A DNA stretch of 64,000 nt, from assembly GCA_030267565.1 (NCBI GenBank), contig BRXU01000022.1, positions 454,001-518,000 of the forward strand. Reading direction: 5' to 3'. Source of the DNA: Pleodorina starrii (Eukaryota; Chlorophyta; Chlorophyceae; Chlamydomonadales; Volvocaceae). Numbering within the stretch: position 1 is the stretch's first letter; the number at the start of each line of letters is the position of its first letter. Position numbers and translations under genes: made by a program. The notes beneath the pieces are model-generated. The model searched no databases. It was not told the origin of the DNA and worked only from the letters and a program-made list of their open reading frames with translations. Below are positions 43,829-53,544 of this stretch, one piece after another.

Positions 43829-46800
43829 ATGGACGAGCACTCAACGTCCACCTCGGCTCGGGACTTCTGGCCCATGGAACCGTGGAGCCATCAGTCGCTC
43901 CCGGCCATGCGGCGCTTCATGAACAACCTAGTTATGCAGGCGAGCAGACAGCAGCGCTGCTCGCTTACGCAGATTGATGCCGAGTCCATGATGTACTTCC
44001 TTAACCAGGCACCGAGGCTCACATCGCGGTTCGAGCACTACCACAACGATATCAAGGACACCCTTATCGAGAAGGCCACCGCGTGGCTGCGGTCCAAGCC
44101 CGGTCAAGCCGGCGCGACCCTGTACGGCCACCTGCTGGCCGAGTACTACATGGAGCAGCTGCAGCATCACTTCGAGCCGGAGAAGAAGGGCGAGTATCGG
44201 CAGCGCTACGCCAAGTTGGTTCAGGCCAACGTGGCGCCAACGGCCTACCTGCAGGAGGCGCTGAGCTACAAGCCGTACCTTGGCATCAGCGACCTCGAGT
44301 TCGCAACCAACTGGGTGCAGCGGCTCGACCCAACGATCAACGACCGTGTCTTGTCCAAATGGGGCCTGGTCACACAAGAGGAGTGGTTCGGGCGCCTCAG
44401 TGAGATCGCTGCTGATGCGGAGACAGCTTGGAACAATCAGCGGTTTGCCGCCGCCTCTGCCGTCTCCACGCAGCCCGCCGTGTCGCAGGCAACCGGCCAG
44501 CCCCCTTCGTCGTCGTCGGCGGCATCGCAGCCGCCCAAGGCGGCGCGGCCCAGCAGCAGCGTCAGCGCGCTCCCGGAACAGAGCGCCAGCTCCAGCGCCG
44601 GTGCCAGCGCCAGCACAGGCTCCTCCAAGTCGTCGCGCGCCAAGTACTACTGCAGCACTCACGGCTGGGGCGGCCACACCACGGAACAGTGCCGGCGCGG
44701 TCAAGCCGCGCTGGCCTCAGCGAGTGCGGCGCCCGGCGCGGATCAGCTCAAGGGGCTGATTGAGCAATTTTTGGCAGCGACTGGGCAAGGGCCCACAGGG
44801 GCCGCCGCTGTGACCACTCCGGCGCCCACCACCAAGTGGCAGGCGGACCGCGCCAAGCGCCCGGGACAGCAGCAGTCCGCTCAGCAGCAGCAGGGAGCAG
44901 GCGGAGGCGCGGGTGAGTCGCGCCCGCGCTGCGACTACTGCTCGCGGCTCCACGCCGGCGTGTGCTTCATCCGCAACCCGGAGCTGGCGCCGCCCAACTA
45001 CCGGGCACCGTCGGGCGTTCTGCAGGCCGCGTTTGACAACAACCTGCAGGCGTACCGCGCGCGGCAGCCGGCCCAGCCTGCGCAACCCGCCCAGCCGGCC
45101 CAGCCTGCCCAGCCGGTGCAACCGCCGGCGGTGGCGGCGACGGCGCAGGTCTTTGACGCCTACGGAGAGGAGCTTTACGCGCCGGCTCACCCGGCGCTCA
45201 TCACGTGCCACGGAGCGATCTGCTGTGGGCAGCAGGTGGCCGGCGGCGTGAGCCTCGAGGGCTCAGGAGCAGCCTGCGCCACGCTCAAGCAGCAGCAGGT
45301 GCCGGTCAGCTTCACGCCGGCGCCCATCCCGGAGATCAGATTCACCGCGCCCAAGGCGCGGCCAAAGCCAGCGACGGCCACCGAGGGAGGTGGTGACCGG
45401 CTGACTGGCAAGATCACGCTGGAGATCCCCTTCCCGCTGGACTACGGCCAAGATTTCACGGTCCGGCTGCGAGCCATGATGTCCGCGCTCGGCCTGTCCG
45501 AGGGCGCCGACGCGGCGCCAACCGAGTCTCTTGAGGAGCCGGCGGCGGGCGCAAACAGCAGCAGCGGCAGCCAGCAGGCGGCCCAACCGCAGGCCGCCAT
45601 CCAGAGCAGCGGCGCCGAGGCGCCCACGGCAGCGGCAGCTGCCACATCGGTTAACCCGGCGGTGCAACACCGCGCGGCAAACGGTGTCAAGTACTACGTC
45701 TGCGGCGACCCCCAGGGGCCCTTCGCCACCATCAGCAGCCTGGCGCCGGAACGCAAGCAGCAACTTCTGGCGGCAAACGCGGAGGCACGGAGCTACTTTG
45801 GCTCTGAGCCGCACATGTTTTACTACACCGACGGCAGCATTGGAGTGGCAGCCAACAGCAGCAGCAGCAGCATGCTTTGCCACCCGCAGAGCCTGCGGGA
45901 CCACAGCGCCACCATTAACCTCATCACCGAAGCGATGGTGGAGGCGCACGGGCTGCCCGTGCGGCCAACGTCCAGGCAGCTGGCGACGGGAGCGGTCAAG
46001 GTGGCGGTGACGCACGAGCTGGTGCACGAGCAGCTCAGCGTGTGCCTGCTGCCGGGGTCGCGACACGCGGTGCGTGTGCCCATGACGCCCACGCTGGTCG
46101 TCCCAAGAACGCATCTGTTCGACTTCCTGATTTCGAATCCGCAAATGCAAGCTGTCGCGGACTTCGTCACTACGTATCCGTCGCCGCAGCTGCACTTCAG
46201 GCCAAACCTGCTGGAGCACCCGGACCTGCTGGTAACCGTTCCCATGCGCAACGCACCAGGCGTGCGCCCGGCTTTCGTCAATTGCTCCGCTGCCTGCTGC
46301 ACCAGCTTCTGCTCGGCGACCGACACGAAGCTGGGGGGGGGATGCAACAGCAGTCAGCAGCACAGCGGCAGCCCGGACAGCGGCAGCCCGGCCGACGGCA
46401 GCGGGCCGCCCGGCGTCGCGGGCGCTCCATCGCCCTGTTCCGGTTCGGAGCCCCAGGCTCCGCGTGTCAGCGCCAGCTCGGCCAACGGCAGCGGGTCGCC
46501 AGGCGCCCAGGGCGCTCCCTCGCCCCAGGCTCCGGCCGACGGCAGCGATCACCAGCCCAGCGGATTCCTGAGCAGCCTCACCAGGCCCGTCGCGTGGGCC
46601 AACAGCAAGGTGCTCAAGGGCGCTGAGGTACTCTACGGGCAACTGAGCAAGGCGGAGGTGGTGTACTGTGAGCCCGAGCGCCCGAGGCGCGAGGGCAAGC
46701 GCAAGAAGCGCGTCACGCGGCAGCCGACCACCATCGTGAGCGCCAAACGCACGTGGACAGCGTGGCTCTCGCTCTTCATCGTCGCGGCGCTCCTGGTCGC

Positions 46801-49800
46801 ATTCTCAGCGGGCGTCGGGGCCACGGGAGGCTCCCACTGCGGCGAGGTAGGGCTCCAGGCCATGCGGCAGATAGGGGCAGTTGGCGTCGCCTTGAAAGGC
46901 GCGAATGTCAGCTTTGCGGAAGCGCAGTCCGACCCGTCTCACCCGTGCGGCGCGGGCCAAGCCAGCGCGTTAGCCGCGGTTGACAGCTACTCTTTTGATG
47001 GGCGTATGGCGGCGACTGCTCATGAGTTCTACGAAAAGGACGCGGATGGCGGCTGGATCTGGGGCAACGCGCGCGACTTCGACCCTGCGCTCAAGGCGCG
47101 GCTTCAGGCGGTGGTCCGCGACCGCAAGGGCTCGGCTTTTGCTTACAGCATGGATGAATTGCCAGGCTACAGCGGTGATCTGGGGCCGTTCCGGCTCAAT
47201 CTGACCGCCACCAAGCCTGTCGTGCAGTCCCCGCGCCGCTACAGCCCCAAGGAGACTGAGATCATTCGTGAGAAGACTGCCGAGCTGCTCAAGCCCGGCA
47301 TTTGCGTTGAGTGGACGGGTCCTACACTTGCTGCGGTCAACCCCGTCATCGCCGCCAAGAAGGACGAGGCTTCAGGCCTCTGGACCGCCGCGCGTATGGC
47401 CCAGGACTATCGGCCTGTCAACAAGGTGACGGAGCCGGACAAGTACGGCCTGCATCGTCCGGAGGACATCTTTCAACGGGTAGGGAAGGCCCGTTTCTTC
47501 TCCAAGCTGGACATGCGGCAAGGCTTCCTGCAGATTCCTGTCCATCCCGATGATCAGGGCAAGACGGCGTTTTGGTGCGGCAACCGCCTAATCGCCTACA
47601 CCCGCATGCCCTATGGTCTTAAGAACGCGTCCGCGGCCTTCCAGCGACGTATGGACTACGAGCTGCGCAAGGGGGGGGTGGATCAGTGGGCCGTTGCTTT
47701 TATTGATGATGTTTTGATCGCCACCGACACTGCTGAGGAGCACGTGGAGGCGGTCGCTCGTGTGCTGGATGTGCTCAACGCGTGTGGGCTCCGCGCTCAC
47801 CCGGACAAGTCCATCTTCGGCGCCGACGTCGTGGAGTATTTGGGTCACAATTTGTCTTCGTTTGGCATTTCGCCGCATCACGCCAAGGTCGCTGCGATCC
47901 TTGCGCTGCCTCCGCCCAAGAACGTCTCGGAGCTGCGCACCCAGCTTGGTTTCATCAACTACTACCGCTGCTACATCCCGCGGATGAGCGAGCTGGCCGC
48001 GCCCCTCAACCACCTGCTCAAGGCGGGTGTCCCCTGGAGGTGGGGTGCGGAGCAGGAACAGGCGCACGCGTCTCTCAAGGAGATCATCTCGCGCCCGGAC
48101 GTTGTTCTGCGTCGCATCGACTACAGCAAGCCGTTGGTTCTACACACCGACTTCTCCAATCGCGGCATCGCAGCGGTGCTGGGTCAGCTGGACGACAACG
48201 GCAACGAGTACATGTGCGCGAGCATCAGCCGTTCGCTGAACAAGCATGAGGCGAATTACAGTTCGTACAAGGGCGAGATGTTGGCGGCCGTGTGGGCGAT
48301 GAAGATGTTCCGGCATCACCTGATAGGTGCCGACAAGCCCTTCAGGTTGGTCACTGATCACCAGCCGCTGCTGTACCTGATGAGCTCCGAGGGCTTGACG
48401 GGTCAGTACGCGCGCTTCGCTCTGGTACTCCAAGAGTACAACTTCACCGTCGAGCATCGCCCCGGTGTGCTGCATCAGAACGCGGACGTGCTGTCACGCA
48501 ACCCCGTCGCCAGCGCCGTGGATGATACCGGCGCCCGCATCGACGATGATCCCGCCGAGACCGCCGTCACCCCTGCTATCCTGGCGTCAAGCGCCAAGTC
48601 TTGTGAGGTTCTCAGCGTCGCGCTTTTGTCGGCCCCAAGGGTCGCTCCTTTCTGCGAGGATTTTCTGCCGTCTCCCGAGGAGATGGCGTTTGGCTGGAAT
48701 GGCTGGGCTTACGAGGCGGCGTTCCCACCGCCCAGCGATCCGGCGGAGGACGTTCAGGCTGAGCGAGACGGTCTGCGCAGCGTGGCCCGTGAGTGGAACG
48801 CCACGCGCAAACGCCGCTGTCAAGCAGCGGCGGGCTCGGCGCGCTCCGGGTCCCCATCATCACCGTCAGCGGCAGCTGCAGCCCAGTGGTATGATCAGGC
48901 CATGCGGGAGGGTGTGGTTGTGTATGAGCCGCTGGGCGGATTGGCATCAGGGCTCGAGGCCTGCCTCCGCAGCGGCATTCCAGTGCGATCGTATTTGTAT
49001 TCTGACGTCAGCGAGCAGGCTCGAGGCCTGGCGCTGCGCCGTTTTCAGCAGTTGTCGGATCGTCACGGAGACCTTTTTCCGCCGACAGCCTGGGGCTCCG
49101 CGCTCATCGGTCTTCCGCAAGACGTGACCAAGGTCACCGCAGCCGAGCTGCGCGCAGCGATTCCCGACAGCTTTCCGGTGCTTATCATTGCTTATTGGGA
49201 GCCGGACGACGTCAGGGCTCAGCAGGCCGTGTTGCGAATTGTCAGCAGTGCTCAGAGCGCTCTAGGCGCCGAACGTGTGAGATTTTGTTGCGGTGCAGCC
49301 GTCAGGGTGGGTCCAGCCCCCCCGCAGGAGCAGCCGCGCTCAGACAGCTTGGTGTGCGAGGCATGGGGCAACCCCGTGCTTGTTGACGCGGCCCGCCTGG
49401 GGTCGGGCGTCCATCAGCTGTATCGGACCTGGAGCAACCTGACGGACATGGAGCTGCTGAGGGAGACTCTTTCAGTCGCTACCCGCCCAGCGGGCCCCAG
49501 CGTTCAGCAACGTCTTCTGCCCGGTCGAGCGGCACCAGTGGCGCAGCAGCAGCTGCGGCCGCCCTTCTATGCGTCCGAGGCGCAGGGGCAGCCGGTCAAT
49601 GCAGTCATGCACGCCGCCGTCTCAGCGGATTCAACCGGGGCTGCGCCAAGTGCAGCCTGCCCTGTCAGGGATGGCGCTTCCAGTGTCTACACTTCGCTCA
49701 AGCTCGAGGAGAGTGAGGTGCTGTTGGGATTTCTTCAGGGCTCAACCGAGTCGCCTCGTGTCAGCGACCAGCAGCGCCGAGCGCTGCTGGCTAGCGCAAC

Positions 49801-52291
49801 TGATGTGTGTTACTTGTCTAGTGTCATCGCGGTGGGCAAGGTGCTTGCGGCGGAGGCAACCTCCGCCCTCCCTGCGCACATTGCTGCAGTCAACGTCAGC
49901 GCCCAGCAGCCGGGCGTCAGCTTCTGTTCTGCTCTTTCTCAGCGCGGTCAAGCCGTGCCCAACGAGTTCGTAGTCTTCGCCACGGGCGCCCTTGATCCCG
50001 AGGGCGGCGCCGATGCAGGCCCTGGCTCGGAGCCGTGGGCCGACCAGAATCTGCTTTCCCTGCTTCAGACTGGACAGCTGCCCCAAGGGCTCTCGGAGGC
50101 CGAGGTGAAGCGCGTCAAGCGGCGCTCGCAACGGTACAGATGGCAGGGTGAGCAGCTTTACGTGATGGGTCTCGACGGCCGCACCCGCATCGTTCCGCGC
50201 CCCGCCGAGCGGGGTGAGCTGGTGCTGAAAATGCATGAGCAGTCAGGTCATTGGGGCGTCAAGCGCACCGTGGCTCTTCTTCTTCATACCTACTGGTGGC
50301 GGGGCATCAACAACGACGTCGCCGAGACGGTGAGGCACTGCGCCGCGTGCAGTCGCGTGAGGGCAACCTTCACTGCGCGGTCCGGCGTGCTCAACCCGTT
50401 GCCTATCGGCGGACTCTTCTACCGGTGGGGCGTGGATCTCTGTGGTCCGTTCAACACGACTGCCCAAGGCAGCCGTTACGTCATGGTGTGTGTGGAGCAT
50501 TTTAGTAAGTTTGTGGTTCTGGTTCCTTTGCCTAGCAAGCATGCGACCGAGACAGCCTTCGCCTTTCGTCAGCACATTTTGGGCCGCTACGGCGCGTGCG
50601 CGGAGGTCTGTACGGATCAGGGCAGCGAGTGGAAGGGTGAGTTTGCCAGCTGCCTTCAAGAGGCGCTTATCGATCACCGGCAGACGTCAGCCAACCACCC
50701 CCAGGCCAACGGGCTGAGCGAGCGCGCGGTTCGTTCGGTCAAGGAGGCGCTCACCAAGATGGCCAACGCCAGCGGCAGCTACGCCAACTGGGATGAGCAG
50801 CTACCGTCCATCATGCTTGGCTACAACTGCTCCGTGCAGGATTCCACCAAGCTGTGCCCTTACACCATCGTGCATGCGGTTGACCCAGTCATTCCGCCAG
50901 CAATAAAGGACAGGTTCAGCCCCGACCTCAATCTGGACAACCCCGAGGAGGTCGCCAGGTCGGTTCTGGTCAGGGCAGCCGCCGTTCGGAAGCACATGGC
51001 TATTGCGGGAGGCAACCTCTCCGTGGCCCAGCATCGTGATCGCCTTCACTACGCGCGCCTGCGCGGCGGAGGCTTTGATCCCACTTTGCGCAAGGTCGAC
51101 ATTGGTGACTACGTGTACTACCGCAACACCACCGCCCGCAACAACTTGGAGGCCGACGCTCGGCCCGAGATCCTGCGTGTGGTGGAGACGCGCCCCTCAG
51201 GGGTGGTCGTGCTGGAGGGCAAGTGCGGCGGGCGTCTGACCGCCCACGTCACTCACGTGGCTCCGTGCCACCTGCCCATCACCGACGAGCAAGTTGATCC
51301 GCGGTTGGCCAAGCCGCCGCTTACCCTGGCCTGCGAGGTTTGCCGTATGCCCGACTCCGAGGAGTGGATGCTGCTGTGCGACTCGTGCGGCACGGGTTGG
51401 CACACGTACTGCTTGAGGCCGCCGCTGGAAGGGGTCCCCCAGGGAACCTGGATCTGCGGCCACTGTCAACGCAAGGGTATCACCGAGCAGCAGGTGGAGG
51501 CTCGCGGCGCGCAACGCGCCACTTCATCGCTGCAGCCCCCGCCCTCTCTCGCTAAGCTTCAGGGTGCTTTCGCCATGCGGGCGCACCGGCGCGGACGCTC
51601 GCGCAGCAAGGCGGAGGCGGGCGTGGTCATGTACGCCGGTAAGATACGCAACGTGCATCATTTTGTCATAGAGTATCCCGACAAGACGTCCGAGCTCGTG
51701 AGTCTCAAGGACTTGCGGCCTCGTCTCGTCGTGCCTGGCGCCCAGGAGCCCGCAGCAGCAGCGTCGGCCGTGCAGCTGGCGCCGCCCGTAGTCATCGATG
51801 CTCAGCTGGCGGCAACCGCCAGCGAGTGCGCAGCGCTCGCCGAGGTGCTGGATCTCGGCAGCGCGCTCAGTGTCTTCGCGCCCGTGGGTCTCAGCGAGCA
51901 GACCGCGGCATGGGTACGACAGCAGGGCTGCGTCCTGCGCCGCGGCGCAACGGGGGCCGGCCCAGCCGCCCTAACCGCGGGGGAGCTGGCGTGCGCGCGA
52001 GAGAACGGGGTTGATGTAGGAGTATTGATGGTGGAGAATGTGGTCTCTGATGTAGGTTCAGTGCTTGAGTTGGCGGCAGCGCACGCCCGCGAGGCGGCGG
52101 TGGCGCGTGTTCCGCGTGAGTATCTGTGGAGCGCCGGGGAGGCGCGCCTGCGCTGGCTCCGAGCCCGGCAGGCCGATGGGCGTTTGATGATAGTGCCGTG
52201 CGCTACCTGCATCTGGTTGGTGTTGCTTGCGAGCGGCAAGCGCCGCCAGGGGTTCATTAAGCGCACCGTCGCACCCATGCCCGTCTTCTGA
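43829..52291 (+). CDS. Ty3-type Gag-Pol polyprotein with methyltransferase-like and PHD domains
   Basis: The frame is open from 43355 and the first in-frame ATG is at 43829. Residue numbers below count from codon 43616. In order they are: Gag-like helical region (about 100-290); CCHC-like knuckle CSTHGWGGHTTEQC (about 346-360); second Cys/His cluster (about 440-452); protease-like DHSATINLI (about 762); membrane-like helix WLSLFIVAALLVAFSAGV (about 1048-1067); Ty3-type reverse transcriptase with FIDD (1362-1365); RNase H HTDFSNRG (about 1510) to about 1630. Next comes a cytosine-methyltransferase-like domain, YEPLGGLASGLEACLRSG (about 1768 on) to PPFYASEAQGQP (about 1990), whose Cys-bearing catalytic loop is replaced by IIAYWEPDDVR. 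The integrase has an HH-CC zinc site (about 2207-2247) and acidic triad Asp 2274, Asp 2334, Glu 2369. A C4HC3 PHD finger (2573-2617) and a Tudor/chromo-like segment (about 2670-2706) follow. No stop or frameshift interrupts these domains. Confidence 0.85.
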   Translation: MDEHSTSTSARDFWPMEPWSHQSLPAMRRFMNNLVMQASRQQRCSLTQIDAESMMYFLNQAPRLTSRFEHYHNDIKDTLIEKATAWLRSKPGQAGATLYGHLLAEYYMEQLQHHFEPEKKGEYRQRYAKLVQANVAPTAYLQEALSYKPYLGISDLEFATNWVQRLDPTINDRVLSKWGLVTQEEWFGRLSEIAADAETAWNNQRFAAASAVSTQPAVSQATGQPPSSSSAASQPPKAARPSSSVSALPEQSASSSAGASASTGSSKSSRAKYYCSTHGWGGHTTEQCRRGQAALASASAAPGADQLKGLIEQFLAATGQGPTGAAAVTTPAPTTKWQADRAKRPGQQQSAQQQQGAGGGAGESRPRCDYCSRLHAGVCFIRNPELAPPNYRAPSGVLQAAFDNNLQAYRARQPAQPAQPAQPAQPAQPVQPPAVAATAQVFDAYGEELYAPAHPALITCHGAICCGQQVAGGVSLEGSGAACATLKQQQVPVSFTPAPIPEIRFTAPKARPKPATATEGGGDRLTGKITLEIPFPLDYGQDFTVRLRAMMSALGLSEGADAAPTESLEEPAAGANSSSGSQQAAQPQAAIQSSGAEAPTAAAAATSVNPAVQHRAANGVKYYVCGDPQGPFATISSLAPERKQQLLAANAEARSYFGSEPHMFYYTDGSIGVAANSSSSSMLCHPQSLRDHSATINLITEAMVEAHGLPVRPTSRQLATGAVKVAVTHELVHEQLSVCLLPGSRHAVRVPMTPTLVVPRTHLFDFLISNPQMQAVADFVTTYPSPQLHFRPNLLEHPDLLVTVPMRNAPGVRPAFVNCSAACCTSFCSATDTKLGGGCNSSQQHSGSPDSGSPADGSGPPGVAGAPSPCSGSEPQAPRVSASSANGSGSPGAQGAPSPQAPADGSDHQPSGFLSSLTRPVAWANSKVLKGAEVLYGQLSKAEVVYCEPERPRREGKRKKRVTRQPTTIVSAKRTWTAWLSLFIVAALLVAFSAGVGATGGSHCGEVGLQAMRQIGAVGVALKGANVSFAEAQSDPSHPCGAGQASALAAVDSYSFDGRMAATAHEFYEKDADGGWIWGNARDFDPALKARLQAVVRDRKGSAFAYSMDELPGYSGDLGPFRLNLTATKPVVQSPRRYSPKETEIIREKTAELLKPGICVEWTGPTLAAVNPVIAAKKDEASGLWTAARMAQDYRPVNKVTEPDKYGLHRPEDIFQRVGKARFFSKLDMRQGFLQIPVHPDDQGKTAFWCGNRLIAYTRMPYGLKNASAAFQRRMDYELRKGGVDQWAVAFIDDVLIATDTAEEHVEAVARVLDVLNACGLRAHPDKSIFGADVVEYLGHNLSSFGISPHHAKVAAILALPPPKNVSELRTQLGFINYYRCYIPRMSELAAPLNHLLKAGVPWRWGAEQEQAHASLKEIISRPDVVLRRIDYSKPLVLHTDFSNRGIAAVLGQLDDNGNEYMCASISRSLNKHEANYSSYKGEMLAAVWAMKMFRHHLIGADKPFRLVTDHQPLLYLMSSEGLTGQYARFALVLQEYNFTVEHRPGVLHQNADVLSRNPVASAVDDTGARIDDDPAETAVTPAILASSAKSCEVLSVALLSAPRVAPFCEDFLPSPEEMAFGWNGWAYEAAFPPPSDPAEDVQAERDGLRSVAREWNATRKRRCQAAAGSARSGSPSSPSAAAAAQWYDQAMREGVVVYEPLGGLASGLEACLRSGIPVRSYLYSDVSEQARGLALRRFQQLSDRHGDLFPPTAWGSALIGLPQDVTKVTAAELRAAIPDSFPVLIIAYWEPDDVRAQQAVLRIVSSAQSALGAERVRFCCGAAVRVGPAPPQEQPRSDSLVCEAWGNPVLVDAARLGSGVHQLYRTWSNLTDMELLRETLSVATRPAGPSVQQRLLPGRAAPVAQQQLRPPFYASEAQGQPVNAVMHAAVSADSTGAAPSAACPVRDGASSVYTSLKLEESEVLLGFLQGSTESPRVSDQQRRALLASATDVCYLSSVIAVGKVLAAEATSALPAHIAAVNVSAQQPGVSFCSALSQRGQAVPNEFVVFATGALDPEGGADAGPGSEPWADQNLLSLLQTGQLPQGLSEAEVKRVKRRSQRYRWQGEQLYVMGLDGRTRIVPRPAERGELVLKMHEQSGHWGVKRTVALLLHTYWWRGINNDVAETVRHCAACSRVRATFTARSGVLNPLPIGGLFYRWGVDLCGPFNTTAQGSRYVMVCVEHFSKFVVLVPLPSKHATETAFAFRQHILGRYGACAEVCTDQGSEWKGEFASCLQEALIDHRQTSANHPQANGLSERAVRSVKEALTKMANASGSYANWDEQLPSIMLGYNCSVQDSTKLCPYTIVHAVDPVIPPAIKDRFSPDLNLDNPEEVARSVLVRAAAVRKHMAIAGGNLSVAQHRDRLHYARLRGGGFDPTLRKVDIGDYVYYRNTTARNNLEADARPEILRVVETRPSGVVVLEGKCGGRLTAHVTHVAPCHLPITDEQVDPRLAKPPLTLACEVCRMPDSEEWMLLCDSCGTGWHTYCLRPPLEGVPQGTWICGHCQRKGITEQQVEARGAQRATSSLQPPPSLAKLQGAFAMRAHRRGRSRSKAEAGVVMYAGKIRNVHHFVIEYPDKTSELVSLKDLRPRLVVPGAQEPAAAASAVQLAPPVVIDAQLAATASECAALAEVLDLGSALSVFAPVGLSEQTAAWVRQQGCVLRRGATGAGPAALTAGELACARENGVDVGVLMVENVVSDVGSVLELAAAHAREAAVARVPREYLWSAGEARLRWLRARQADGRLMIVPCATCIWLVLLASGKRRQGFIKRTVAPMPVF

Positions 52292-52943
52292 GGAGCATCC
52301 CGTTTGTCTGCTTTGAGCATTTGGTGCCGTGCCACGACACATGCCTGGCAGCCAGCACTCTTCCAGCGGCTTCGTGCTGGGGGGGGGATTGCCAGTTAGC
52401 CACATCAGCTGGTCGACGGCACCTTAGCTGGCGTGACAGCTGTCACGCCATATCGTGTGATTGCCATAGAACGTGGAGATGCTGAGAACAGTTGCCTAAT
52501 TAGTAAGAACCGTTGTCGGTTAGTTAGGAGCCGTTGGGTGTGGCCCCTTCGGATCAGCTTCCGTGCACCGTTTCCGTGCGACGACAGAGTCGTCGACACT
52601 TTGTTGTTATTACATTTATTTGTTGGCATTATACGGGGCACCGACTGAGCAAGAAGCAATGCAGTGCGGGTTCCCCTGGAGGTACGAAAAGTGCATTGCG
52701 CGGGCTTGTTATAGTCCGGCGGCCGTGCGAGACACCTTATCTGTGTCTCGCACTTTGCAGTGTTAAGACTCTAAGTAGCATACAGTCACAGATCCGCGAT
52801 TGACAGACCGCGTGACGCAGTCTTTGTAAGTTCTTTCGGTGATCCGTTTCGGTAAATCCGTCCTCCGAGGAGGACATCGTGCCCAGGTCGCCCTAGGAGA
52901 GAGCTGCGTAGCTCGTCTCCCGAAGGCGCGTGCTCTTCCGTCA
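51896..52943 (+). repeat. Right 1,048-bp inverted repeat arm
   Basis: Holds the end of the polyprotein frame (stop 52289-52291), about 150 bp of 3' flank with GGCGTGACAGCTGTCACGCC (itself palindromic, at about 52430-52449), and the left arm of the palindromic block. Confidence 0.85.
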
Positions 52944-53544
52944 GCAATGCAGTGCGGGTTCCCCTGGAGGTACGAAAAGTGCATTGCGCGGGCTTGTTAT
53001 AGTCCGGCGGCCGTGCGAGACACCTTATCTGTGTCTCGCACTGACGGAAGAGCACGCGCCTTCGGGAGACGAGCTACGCAGCTCTCTCCTAGGGCGACCT
53101 GGGCACGATGTCCTCCTCGGAGGACGGATTTACCGAAACGGATCACCGAAAGAACTTACAAAGACTGCGTCACGCGGTCTGTCAATCGCGGATCTGTGAC
53201 TGTATGCTACTTAGAGTCTTAACACTGCAAAGTGCGAGACACAGATAAGGTGTCTCGCACGGCCGCCGGACTATAACAAGCCCGCGCAATGCACTTTTCG
53301 TACCTCCAGGGGAACCCGCACTGCATTGCTTCTTGCTCAGTCGGTGCCCCGTATAATGCCAACAAATAAATGTAATAACAACAAAGTGTCGACGACTCTG
53401 TCGTCGCACGGAAACGGTGCACGGAAGCTGATCCGAAGGGGCCACACCCAACGGCTCCTAACTAACCGACAACGGTTCTTACTAATTAGGCAACTGTTCT
53501 CAGCATCTCCACGTTCTATGGCAATCACACGATATGGCGTGACA
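52441..53544. mobile_element. Right 1,104-bp palindromic LTR-like block (P2)
   Basis: Begins TGTCACGCC and ends GGCGTGACA. Its arms of about 500 bp pair around the 98-bp loop at 52944-53041, which itself repeats a stretch of the arm (GCAATGCAGTGCGGGTTCCC, also at about 52656). After 53544 the sequence returns to Helitron-type coding DNA. Confidence 0.85.

Larger units (their letters stand above)
42296..52943 (+). mobile_element. Ty3-type retroelement bounded by 1,048-bp inverted repeats
   Basis: The two 1,048-bp arms (42296-43343 and 51896-52943) enclose 8.55 kb that is almost entirely one coding frame. Each arm contains the last 130 or so codons of the polyprotein, the 3' untranslated part and half of the palindromic block. 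The outermost flanks are direct 98-bp repeats (42198-42295 and 52944-53041). An authentic 5' LTR, primer-binding site and 5' end of gag are not recognisable. A G-run (GGGGGGGG at about 52380-52387) could serve as a polypurine tract. The element lies inside Helitron sequence. Confidence 0.8.
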
